The notes under the pieces were generated by a model that did not search any database, was not told the DNA's origin, and worked only from the letters and a program-made list of their open reading frames with translations. 64,000 nucleotides of DNA, from assembly GCF_030848805.1 (NCBI RefSeq), contig NC_092369.1:1716798-1780797 (forward strand). Direction: 5' to 3'. The DNA is from Temnothorax longispinosus. Its lineage: Eukaryota; Arthropoda; Insecta; Hymenoptera; Formicidae. Positions 23,506-33,495 of the stretch are shown piece after piece. Positions within the stretch are counted from its first letter, which is position 1. Each line of letters starts with the position of its first letter. A program made the translations under genes and the position numbers.

Positions 23506-26299
23506 TTATTTTTTTACGGACAAAAAGGCCGTGAAATACGACATGGCAGTTTGCATCACCTTAAAATTGAATGTTAGTCTATTATAACGTTATATAAATC
23601 TATAAAAGATGAGGGAATAAAAAACCAACAAAACGAGCTAATCTTGTTAAAATTTCATTTTCATATAAATTGGTTAATCGGTAAACGTTTCGACTTCACT
23701 TAGTCTTTCTACTAAATCAATAATAATAATAATAAAGAATTTTGTCTACCATAAGGATTCCCGCGATTGTAACGAAAAAATAAATAATATATAGATTAAA
23801 ACTTAAATAATAGCAATGAGATAACATACACGAAATTTAAGATTATACTAAGAGGCTAAGCCAATGACAAGAAGCAACTAGTTTCTCTTTTAAAAAATGA
23901 ATAATTCCGAGTCGTCACATGTTGGTCATTAGTTAAAAAACTTGTACATTGCTTCCAAGTTTCCACTTGCACACTTAAAAACTATGAGGAAGCAATGTAC
24001 AAGTTTCCACTTGCACACTTAAAAATTATGAGGAAGCAATGTACAAGTTTCTACTTGCACATTTAAAAACTATGAGGAAGCAATGTGCAAGTTTCTACTT
24101 GCACACTTAAAAACTATGAGGAAGCAATGTACAAGTTTCCACTTGCACACTTTTTTTATGGATAGAGTATCATTAAAGGATTGGTGTTGAATTTGGCAAT
24201 GATCGGTGAAAGGGTTACCAATTTTTGCCTAAAAAGTGTACAAGTCATACATGTAATCTTATATATAAGGTATCATTAAAAGGAGGTTGTTTTGAATTTG
24301 GCGAAGATTAGTGAAAGGGTTACCGATTTCTGCCTAAAAAATGTATAGGGTAGACCGAGGCAAATCGGATTACTAATTAGCACCATAAAATAACTTGTTT
24401 GAAATAAAACACTTACAAAAATTGTTTTAAAACTTATATTGATCCGATTTGCCTCAATCTACCCTAAGTTATTTGATGGATAGAGTATCATTTTAAAGGA
24501 AGATTTTAAAGGAAGATTGTTATTTAATTTGGCGAGGATCGGTGCAGGGATTACCGATTTCTGCTTAAAAAGTGTATAAGATGTACATGTAATTTTATAT
24601 AGAGTATTATTAAAAGAAGGTTGTTTTGAATTTTGCGAGGTAAAGGGCGAAATATTTCTGCTTAAAAAATGTGTAAGTTATTTGATGGTTAAAGTATCAT
24701 TTAAAAAAGATATTAAATTTGGCGAGGATCGGTGAAGGAGTTACCGATTTTTGCTTGAAAAGTTACATGTATTAGTTATACATGTAATTTTTTATATAGA
24801 GTGTCATTATAAAAAGGTTGGCGATAACTGAATTTGGCGATAATCGGTAAAAAAGTTCTTACTTTATATTGAATTTTTCAAAATTTTAAATGTCTTTAAC
24901 TCAAGAACTAATCAACCAAATCTTAAAGAATTATATATGAAAGCAAAATTCAAAACAATCTTTTTTTAATAATACTCTATATAAAATTACATGTACATCT
25001 TATACACTTTTTAAACAGAAATCGGTAATCCCTTCACCGATCCTCAAAAAAATCAAAATTTTATAAAAATACATGGTTTAATATGGACTTCGCATATGGA
25101 CCTTTAATCGCGTATAAAGCTGAGTCTAATCAACCAAATCTTAAAGAATTATATATGAAATATAGATAAAAAGGACTGAAGAATATAATAGAATTATAAA
25201 TAGTCTGATATCTCAAAATTGGCGGAAGTTAGAGCAACCACGGACATTTCTCAAAAAATTCAAATTTTTATAAAGAAAGAACCCTTTTACCGATTATCGC
25301 CAAATTCAATATCAACCTTTTTTTAATGATACTCTATAATTACATGTATAACTTATACATGTAACTTTTTGAACAAAAATCGGTAACTCCTTCACCGATT
25401 CTCGCTAAATTCAATACCTTCCTTAAATAATATTTTTTTCATTAAATAACACACATTTTTTAAGCAAAAATCGGTAACCCTTTTCACCGATTCTTGCAAA
25501 CTTCAAAACAACTTTATTTTAATGATATTTTATATAAAATTACATGTACATCTTATACACTTTTTAAGCAGAAATCGGTAATCCCTTCACCAATCCTCGC
25601 CAAACTCAGAACAACCTTCCTTTAATAATACTCTATATATAAGATATTACATGTATAACTTGTCCACTTTTTAGGCAAAAATCGGTAAGCCCTTTACCAA
25701 TCCTCAAAAAATTCAAAATTTTATAAAGAAAGAACCCTTTTACCGATTTATCAGATATACCGATAATCAACCAAATCTTAAAGTATTATATATGGGAAAT
25801 AGGGATAGAAAAGACTGAAGAATATAATAAAAAAAAGAACTCTTTTACCGATTATTAGATATACCGATAATCAATCAAATCTTAAAGTATTATATATGAA
25901 ATAGGGGTAGAAAAGACTGAAGAATATAATAAAATTCGAAATAGCCCAATATTTCAAAATTTGCAAAAGTTATAGCAACCAAGAACATTTCTAAAAAAAT
26001 TCAAATTTTTTTTAAAAAAGAACCCCTTTACCGATCATCGCCAAATTTAATACCAACCTTCCTTAAATGATACTCTATCAATTAAAAAAAAATTCAGCCC
26101 GATATCTCAATATTTGCGGAAGTTAGAGCAACCACGGACATTTCTAAAAAAATTCAAAAATTAAAAAAAAAAAGAACCCCTTTACCGATCATCGCCAAAT
26201 TCAATACCAACCTTCCTTGAATGATACTCTATCAATAAAAAAAAAACAGCCCAATATCTCAATATTTGCGGAAGTTAGAGCAACCACAACATCAAATCT

Positions 26300-26375
<76 letters not shown>

Positions 26376-29300
26376 CGGACATTTTTTTTAAATGCAATTT
26401 TTCGACGTTTTAGAACACTGAACATATTAGCATAAAAAACTCAAAAAACAATCTTTTCTTTGGTTTCTTCTACCCCTATTTTATATATAATTCTTTTAAA
26501 TTTTGTTGATTAGACCCAACTCTTTATAAGCGATCAAAGGTTCATATACGAAATTTACGAAAACAAAGCTTCCTCTATGAGGAAGCAAAATGACGGTTTC
26601 TTTCTTCTTATCTTAATTTAGTTCGTTTTGTTGGCCTTTTATTCTCTCATTGATTTGTAAACACGAGCCTAATATTTCAATAATCTATGAAAGATGTTCT
26701 TTCTAGGTATGTAAATTAGAGAGAGACGTACCGAACTGCACATAGTCATGGACATAACGAACATCTTTCCAGCCGTGAGCGTACACGGAGCGAGACTTCT
26801 GTAAAGAAGTACTCTTAATAATTTTTTACTTTTTACAGAAAACGTATACCATGATGAACCATACCTAACAGAAAAGAAGCATTTTGCGATTAACTTGTTA
26901 TCCATAATGTAAGTCATCATAATTATATGCAATAAAATTATGTAACGTTACAAAGAAAGCATTGCCGTTCAAAGATTCGCCGTTACTAAAAAGCTACTTT
27001 GCATATTAATTCTTGAATTTTAATATTAATTGGCATTAATTTTAGCATTAATTGACACTATATTTTCAATTTAATCTTTAAATTAACAGAAAAATTATTT
27101 TATTTTTAATTATTTTGATCACATAAAGGCCGTAGCCGGATAAAAAGGGTTAATGTGCCCCCACACTGATCATGCTCATTTTTTTTACTTTGATTGCTAC
27201 CAATGTCACTTACAATTTAGTCGAATATTAGCTCTTAATATTGAACCGTTTTGCTGTAAAAAATAAAAATAAAAATTTCGAAAATAATTTATATTTTTTG
27301 ATCGGCTTAACCCTTACTTGCCACACTGGGGTGTAGACTACCCCACGACCATATTCCCTTAATTTTAAGTACCTAAACCTACGGGGAGCGGGTCTATAGC
27401 GACATCTGTCAATAGTTCGAGGATGCCACTATCCCCTCAAGCCAGTGGCATTACGCCGGGACCGTTAAAGGTGGAAGCACATAAAATTGCAGGAGCCATG
27501 AGCAGAATGCAGAACTCATATGCGCATGCGTTATGGTATTTGCATTCTGCCCATGGCTTCTGAATTTTCAATCTACATAAAAATACATAAGCATAGTTTA
27601 TGTAGATTGAAAATTCAGAAGCCACAGCCATGGGCAGAATACAGGCAGATACCATAGCGCATGCGCATATGGCTTCTGCGTTTTGCTCATGGCTCCTGCA
27701 ATTTTATGTGCTTCCACCTTTTGTCTGTGGCAGTCGTCCAAAGTGAAGTGGGATCACCTGCACCCCAGTGTGGCAAAGCTGAATTCGTGAAATTTTAGTG
27801 AATTTTTTTTGCACTGTATTTTGACACCAGAGTGAAGAATAAGGTTGGTACATCATGTTATGATAATGAAAATTGGGATCAATCTCGCCGTCAACGCTTT
27901 CTCCATATAACCCCATGTAAAACGACGCATTTTTGGAAATTAATATCTCAGCTTCTGGATGGTCAATAAATCTGAAATAATTCTCACACATGCGGTAGAT
28001 CCTATACTATCATATATATTTTTTACAAACGAAAATCTATGATTGACCAAACTGCTCCAACCTCTTTAATAATAGTGGAGCCCCCCGCAGGGGGACGGAA
28101 CCTACTGTTTCCACGCATACATTTTCCACGCGAAACGAGGTGTCAGTAGGAGGCAGTAGGTTCCGCCCCCCTGCGGGGGGCTCCACTATTATTAAACTAA
28201 AAACATAGTGTGCCTTCAAAGTACATGCGTGGGCTTTCCACGCGTGGAAAGTTGTAAACCCATGTAGCACCTCGCATCGCTATCGCCTATTGTGCAAGGG
28301 GCTTAAGATTGCCGGGAAAATCAACTCAAATAAGGTGATTTATCAAAATGATCATTTAGCATTGGGTATGCATAATGACCGGGAAATTTAATTAATTCTT
28401 CTCTATTAATCATTTTGACTGAACAAATTGGGAATTATACATATTGCCCGGCCATTATGCATAATTCCCAATTTATCATATTTCCCGTATAACATAAATA
28501 ATAGTATGAAAGTGATTATGTGAACGAAGTGAATGTGTACTTCATTATTTTGAATGTATGTGTACGTGTATGTGTACTTCATTAATAAACATTTGATTTA
28601 ATACGATAATAGTGTATCCTTTCATAATTATTTCAATTTACTTTATTTTATTATTTTTTTAGTACCTGCACTTATTTATTTAATAAATTCCGGAAAATTA
28701 CTTGTTGTAGGATTTTATTCCAAGATTCTAAATAAAAATATGGCGATGGTACCAAAAAACTATAATTTTGAAAAAAAATTTTGTTTTTTGAAGTACCTTC
28801 TACCCATTTTATTGGTTCGAAAAAATTACTTGTTATAGAATACCGTCTCAAAAGTTTACAAAAAAATATGGCAATGGTACGAAGAGCATATCATAATTTA
28901 AAAAAATAAAAAAAAATTTTATTTTTTTAAACTTCTGCCTACCTATTTTATTGGTTCGAAAAAATTACTTGTAGAATACTATCCCAAAATTCTACATAAA
29001 ATATATGGCGATCGTACCAAAAGCATATCATATTTTAAAAAAATAAAAAAATACTTTATTTTTTAAAAGTACTGCCTACTCATTTTATTGCTTCCAAAAA
29101 ATTATGTCAGATAAAAAACTACTCCAAGATTCTATAAAAATTTTTTCGTAATTATACAAGAAAGATATCGGGACTAAAAAAATCAAGAACATTTATTATT
29201 TTTTTTATCAATGTTTCTGTCATCAGAAACCTTTTCCGATTTTTCCACAATTGTGTCTCAATAATATTTACAACATATTAAAATTTCATCAAAATCTGTT

Positions 29301-32300
29301 AAGTCGATTAAAAGATATGAATTATTTTTAAAATTTTTATTTTTATTTTTTACACTAAATTGTAAGTGACACTGATAGCAATCAAAGCAAAAAAAATGAG
29401 CATGATCCGTGTGGGAGCACATTGACCCTTCTTATCCGGCTACGGCCTTTAATGCTTGATAGATAGACTTAAGGCTCCTGGGCTCTTTCCCGACATCTCA
29501 TGAGATGTGACGTCAAAAGCGAGAAATGTTGAGAATTGACACGTTGAGAATTCTTGCGTAGTATTTCGAAATAAAAAGATATTTGCTTAAAATAACACTA
29601 CAGATCACTTCAGCACACTTCGAAAATACTCCGAGTTGAAGTTAAGTCTATCCCTTTCCCTTGGCAGTTAATAAACAGCCGTAAAATAAATGTAATACAA
29701 AATCTAGTCATGCGCCTGCGCACAAGCCTGTATCGTATCACATTCGTTTTACGGATGTTTATTAACTGTCAAGGGAAAGGGGTAGACTTAACCTCAACTC
29801 GGAGTATTTTCGAGGTGTGCTGAAGTGATCTGTAGTGTTATTTTAAGCAAATATCTTTTTATTTGAAAATACTACGCAATAATTTTCAACGTGTCATTTC
29901 TCGCTTCTGACGTCACATTTCAACATGGCCGCGACGAGTACCCAGGAACCTTAAAAATTTTTTGAAAAAGTTGAGAAACAATTCAAAAAATCGTGATCGA
30001 AGATATTGGAAAAATATCATGAAAATTAAACATATAAGATCTTAAAAATATCTCTTATTTGCATCTAATGCTTAAAGAGCTACACAAATTCTTACGCCTT
30101 GTCGAAAACGTCTGTGCTTCGGTCTATCAGCAATTGTCCAGGAATACACATACATACGAGATGAATAAATGCAGCAAAAGTTATAAATCCGTATCTTATT
30201 ACCTCTTCAGTATGCGTCAAGTTATTGATAAGCTGAAAAATTAAAGTATTGTGTTATAAAATATTCTCAATATTCCCAGTGGGGACACATATATTTTTTA
30301 AATACAGGGTGTCATTTTAATTTAATTAACTGGGTGATAATTTGAGAAAAAAATGCTTTTTTCTCAAATTAAAAATAAAAAAGTTTTTGGGGATGATAAA
30401 TTAAAATGACTCACCTTGTATAATTAAATGCTCACCTGTATTCCGATCACACTCAATATTAGCACATTCAGAGATAAAAGAATGAACGTCGCATGAGTGA
30501 ATATGGAGTCCAGCGTCTTGACGTGTCTAGAGAGAGAAAGAAAGAGAAAGAGAGAGAGAGAGAGATAAGAGATTGGATAAAATAATTTGATATAGATAGT
30601 TGAATAAATGCTATATTAGATTGGACGATTGAGTCACTTATTCACTAAAATTGTTAAACTGTTATTAATAGACGACAGAATTTCACATAGTACAGACTCT
30701 AATGCAAGTTGATGTTTTTTCAAGCACATTATTAATTCACGATAATCATTGTTGGCAGAACCGTGTTTCTCCGCGAAAATCTCTAGATGATAATGCATTC
30801 CTGTATATATTTTTTCATTATTGTCTGATTTAGTGTCTGCCTCGCCAATAATATTTTCAAGACGCCAGCTTTAAAATAAAACGTTATAAATTAATGCGCT
30901 TCGTAATCTTTGCACCGATGTATTCTCTAAGTTTATTCGTTTGACAATATTATAACTTATAAATTCTAGCTCTCTTAGAAGTACACACTGAGAAAAAAAT
31001 TTTCTGCATTTCAGTAAATATTAGTTTGCATACAACTATGACTCCATTTACTAAAATAAAAAAAATTTTTGTTTTTATTAGTACATGTGTATTCACTGTT
31101 CCTGAGAAAAATATATACTAATAAAAAGGAAAATTTTCTTTATTTTAATAAATGGAGTCGCAGTTGTATGCAAACTAATATTTACTAATTAAATGCAGAA
31201 AATTTTTTTTTCTCAGGGGATTTATAAAAGGTACAGGAAGATTACAATTTTTTTTAAATTTTACTCACCTGATAGCTGTAAATAAACTGCAAGCATGCAA
31301 TGTACACACTATATATGTGGTATCAACGGTGAATAAAATTGTCGTTGTAATTGTACTTACAATGTAAGTATGGAATATGATTAGATAATAGTACTTCTCT
31401 TCATCCACTCTGTATTCAGCCTGATATATGTATGCTAATGGTCGCGACTCATTTAGCGGAATTACAATATCCAAGATTCTTGGTATCAATGGAATTAACA
31501 AATAAGATATCAAGGTTATGGTAAAGTATACTGGAAAAAAGAACATATATATAGCTTATAATTATTTGTATGAAATGTCACAGAATGTTCTTCTTCTCGG
31601 CATGGGTATATATTTTATAATCTTATACAAATTTTGTAAAAATTTAATAATATATGTGAAATTTTTTGGACTTAACAAAATTAATTTTAATTTTAAAAAA
31701 TTCCTTATTTACACCAGAAAAATTGAACATAACATTCTTGCGATTACAAAAATCGATAATTTTTCTTTAAAGACTTAAAAATTAATTATTTCTGTACCTG
31801 CATAATAGCTTGTTACTTTTTGACCGATACTAGCATAATGTCTCAAGATATGACGTTCATATTCGCTATTAAAAAACTCCCAATGTTCGTTCATAAGTTG
31901 CAACAGTCGTTGAAACTGATCAATAATGCAAAAAGAAATAATAACAGTAAATATACACATTATCGATGTCCATTTGACAACTCACTTTGTCGTTATTCAC
32001 AACGATATTAATTAACTTCGTGCTAGCAGCAAAAAGAGGTGTAAGAGTAATTGTGCATTCAACGACAATATCTATATCACCCCAAGTGTCGTATAATAGA
32101 AGCACCTAAAAATTAATGATTATATCGACAGTATTATATAATTAATATGATACATTACCTGAGTTACTAAAGTAGAATAGTGCACCATTGTGAAAAGACA
32201 TGGTATCAATGTTTTCATTACTTTACGCTGATACGGCCAACCACCAATTCGTGACAAAAATAATTTGTTAGTGGCATAGTATTTTTCCATTTCCGGATTC

Positions 32301-32302
32301 AT
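23506..32302 (-). CDS. OR-B: odorant receptor, nine exons, 409 aa predicted
   Basis: Exons: 32159-32302 (ATG at 32302), 31986-32105, 31798-31915, 31269-31530, 30698-30868, 30436-30526, 30096-30232, 26732-26864, 23506-23559 (TAA). Phases agree throughout and no stop is seen. The product starts MNPEMEKYYATNKLFLSRIG with GGWPYQ, has a long extracellular-type loop after IPLNESRPLAYIYQAEY (exon 4), then CLKKHQLALE (exon 5), CMCIPGQLLIDRS (exon 7), and PCTLTAGKMFVMSM plus TAMSYFTAFLSV at the C-terminus, all typical insect OR motifs. Length (about 400 aa) and exon count fit the large hymenopteran nine-exon subfamily (inference). The donor after exon 5 is an unusual GA|GTCTGT, shared by all four loci. 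Introns 7 and 8 are each about 3.2 kb and full of repeats, in contrast to the compact introns of OR-C/D, so expression should be confirmed. Confidence 0.88.
23957..24151. repeat. 44-bp tandem repeat, four full copies and a partial one
   Basis: Unit begins AAGTTTCCACTTGCACAC and ends GAGGAAGCAATGTAC; starts at 23957, 24001, 24045, 24089 and 24133. A reversed GTACATTGCTTCC lies just before the first unit. In intron 8 of OR-B. Units are contiguous without spacers, so not a CRISPR. Confidence 0.9.
24161..26260. repeat. Satellite-like units in an inverted array (intron 8 of OR-B)
   Basis: Units of roughly 110-130 bp contain TAGAGTATCATT, GAATTTGGCGAGGATCGGTG, ACCGATTTCTGC, TAAAAAGTGTATAAG and TACATGTAATTTTATA. 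From 24161 to about 24850 they read in one orientation; from about 24960 to 26260 the same blocks read in reverse complement (TACATGTACATCTTATACAC, GCAGAAATCGGTAATCC, GATACTCTAT). Interruptions include a small pogo-like MITE. No coding content. Confidence 0.75.
24346..24466. mobile_element. Small pogo-like MITE, TAGGGTAGACCGAGGC ends
   Basis: Left TAGGGTAGACCGAGGCAAAT and right ATTTGCCTCAATCTACCCTA are inverted repeats of about 25 bp. Neighbouring satellite units supply an uninterrupted version of the target and are consistent with insertion at TA. Confidence 0.75.
26301..26373. repeat. CA microsatellite in OR-B intron 8
   Basis: Uninterrupted CA dinucleotide run from about 26305. Confidence 0.95.
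27311..27780. mobile_element. Nested piggyBac-like MITE containing a 250-bp palindrome
   Basis: TTAA followed by CCCTT at 27307-27315 suggests a piggyBac-type end. TTGCCACACTGGGGTG (27318) pairs with CACCCCAGTGTGGCAA (27761-27776). Inside, 27471-27719 is a near-perfect palindrome with arms beginning GTGGAAGCACATAAAATTGC. The antisense open frame over part of it has no domain. Confidence 0.55.
28065..28196. mobile_element. GC-rich hairpin MITE, 132 bp
   Basis: Arms of about 41 bp, nearly perfect: TTTAATAATAGTGGAGCCCC then GGAACCTACTG, mirrored at the right. The loop contains TTTTCCACGCGAAACGAGGT, a motif also seen near 17050, 17140, 61395 and 61480. Confidence 0.85.
28300..28500. repeat. Palindromic element with ATTGCCGGGAAAAT ends
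   Basis: GGGTATGCATAATGACCGGG and its near reverse complement around 28450 form the inner stem; GGGAAATTTAATT and AATCATTTTGA blocks are also mirrored. AT-rich, non-coding. Confidence 0.5.
28680..29110. repeat. About 130-bp tandem repeat, three to four degenerate units
   Basis: Each unit contains ATTTTATTGGTTCGAAAAAA, TTACTTGT, ATATGGCGATGGTACCAAAA and GCATATCATA. Units recur near 28680, 28810, 28940 and 29075. AT-rich and non-coding, inside the 2.3-kb TIR element. Confidence 0.7.
29471..29952. mobile_element. Long-TIR MITE family A, copy 2
   Basis: Arms of about 220 bp: left AAGGCTCCTGGGCTCTTTCC, right ends GTACCCAGGAACCTT. Inner pair GGCAGTTAATAAACAGCCG / TGTTTATTAACTGTCAAGGG. Homologous to 8153-8517. 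In intron 7 of OR-B. Confidence 0.75.
30303..30420. mobile_element. TACAGGGTGTCATTTTAA MITE in OR-B intron 6
   Basis: Left TACAGGGTGTCATTTTAATT and right AATTAAAATGACTCACCTTG plus TA are inverted repeats around a short A/T-rich loop. Confidence 0.75.
30988..31216. mobile_element. CTGAGAAAAAAATTTTC MITE in OR-B intron 4
   Basis: CTGAGAAAAAAATTTTCTGC with TAGTTTGCATACAACTATGA forms a long arm mirrored at 31140-31216. It leaves exons 4 and 5 intact. Confidence 0.8.
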
Positions 32303-32840
32303 ATCGTACGCAGGTTGCTGTGCAAATGTACCATCGCGAGACAGCCCCCTTTGTTATACACGGTATGAAGGAAAAGTGACGTGAACGAGGAGAACAATAT
32401 AATTACGATAATATTAGATTGTCAGTTCGATAATTCTAGATTGTCAAACGTCGGTCATACGTCGTGGAAGACGTGTATTAAATTAATCGATATAGGACGT
32501 TGCCTCTCTCTACATTACGTACTACATAGTTTGCAACACAACTTCTGCAGTCACATCTCATACAGGAATCATATAAAAATTATATACGAACTGTTTAGAA
32601 ACGTGTGTGAAAGTATCATTTTCTCAGCAGAAAGAAATAGTGGTTTCATCCTACTACGATAAATGCGAGACGATTTGTGCGGAATATATCCAAATATAAA
32701 CTGTAATTAATTGGCTATCATATTTTATTAGTCGTCAACAGCGATAATTTTACAAATACAAAGCAATATCAGTGAGACAGTTTCGTGGTTTTTAATGAGG
32801 GTGTGTATTAATGTAATCTATATAAATCGACTCCAAGACT
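32303..32840 (-). promoter_or_regulatory. Conserved upstream block of OR-B
   Basis: Shared with the regions upstream of OR-C (38316-38900) and OR-D (46864-47430): CATCGCGAGACAGCCCCCTT, GTTATACACGGTATGAAGG, AAGTGACGTGAACGAGGAGA, a CT tract and GAGACGATTTGTGCGGAATA. Conservation between OR-B and the more recent pair points to promoter content, including a GTGACGTGA CRE-like site. An open frame on the plus strand here has no ATG and is not a gene. Confidence 0.55.
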
Positions 32841-33490
32841 GTCGATTGAACCAATTTAGAACTTGATCCGTTCACTCGTTATTAAGATCTCAAAATCTTG
32901 TCGAAAAGACGTCTTATGTCCCGATTTTGGACATGGTGCTGTCTGGGAATAAAATCTGGGATAATGAAATTTTTTTATGGGAAGGAAAATACGGGAAAAT
33001 TCAAGGTAGAGTGGGGAAAAAAGGGAAATTTTGGAAAAGAAAAAGGGAAATATCAGACCACTCTGGTGGAAACATTGGTCCCAACATAGCTCAACACACT
33101 CTTATCCACCCAACACATCACTACTCACTCCCATTGTTCACACCCACACCACACTCTCCAAATACCTTGATACACTCCGACACGTCTAAACATAGCCCAA
33201 CACTCTTACTCATCCAAACACAATATCATCTCCACTCCTTCAACTTACACCATTCACTGCAAACATCAATACATCCTGACACGTCCTAACGTAGCTCAAT
33301 CTTATCAATTCAACTATGTATATATGTATACGTCATATATTAAATAACTTATAAATATGTATATTATTAGTTGTTTATATATAGTTATATGTCTTATAGT
33401 ATATCACATAACATCAACACATTACTTATAAGACGCTAGATACTATAAAATGCGTGATATACCATAAAAAATATTAAAAAAAAAAAATGT
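32841..33490. other. Spacer between OR-B and the long-TIR element
   Basis: A purine-rich stretch (32940-33060) with an open frame of low complexity, then C/A-rich degenerate repeats (33090-33300) in which ACACGTC, TAGC and CACTCTTA-type words recur. No gene recognised. Confidence 0.4.
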
Positions 33491-33495
33491 AAAAA

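Larger units (their letters stand above)
27125..29450. mobile_element. 2.3-kb TIR element in OR-B intron 7 with nested insertions
   Basis: TIRs of about 96 bp: 27125-27220 (AAAGGCCGTAGCCGGATAAA, CATGCTCATTTTTTTTAC) mirrored at 29354-29450. The interior holds further palindromic elements and a 130-bp tandem repeat but no recognisable transposase, so it is non-autonomous or gutted. Confidence 0.75.

Noticed and set aside
23957..24151. Possible CRISPR-like array
   Set aside because: Repeats are contiguous 44-bp units without spacers, and the genome is eukaryotic; it is a tandem repeat.
27704..27991. 95-codon minus-strand frame as a gene
   Set aside because: Part of it is translated from the palindromic end of a nested MITE; no domain and no splice context.
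32381..32662. Plus-strand open frame MNEENNIITII... upstream of OR-B, also at 38394 and 46942
   Set aside because: Starts at GTG rather than ATG, contains the variable CT tract in the duplicates, and lies in the shared upstream block; conservation is explained by common ancestry of the OR promoters.
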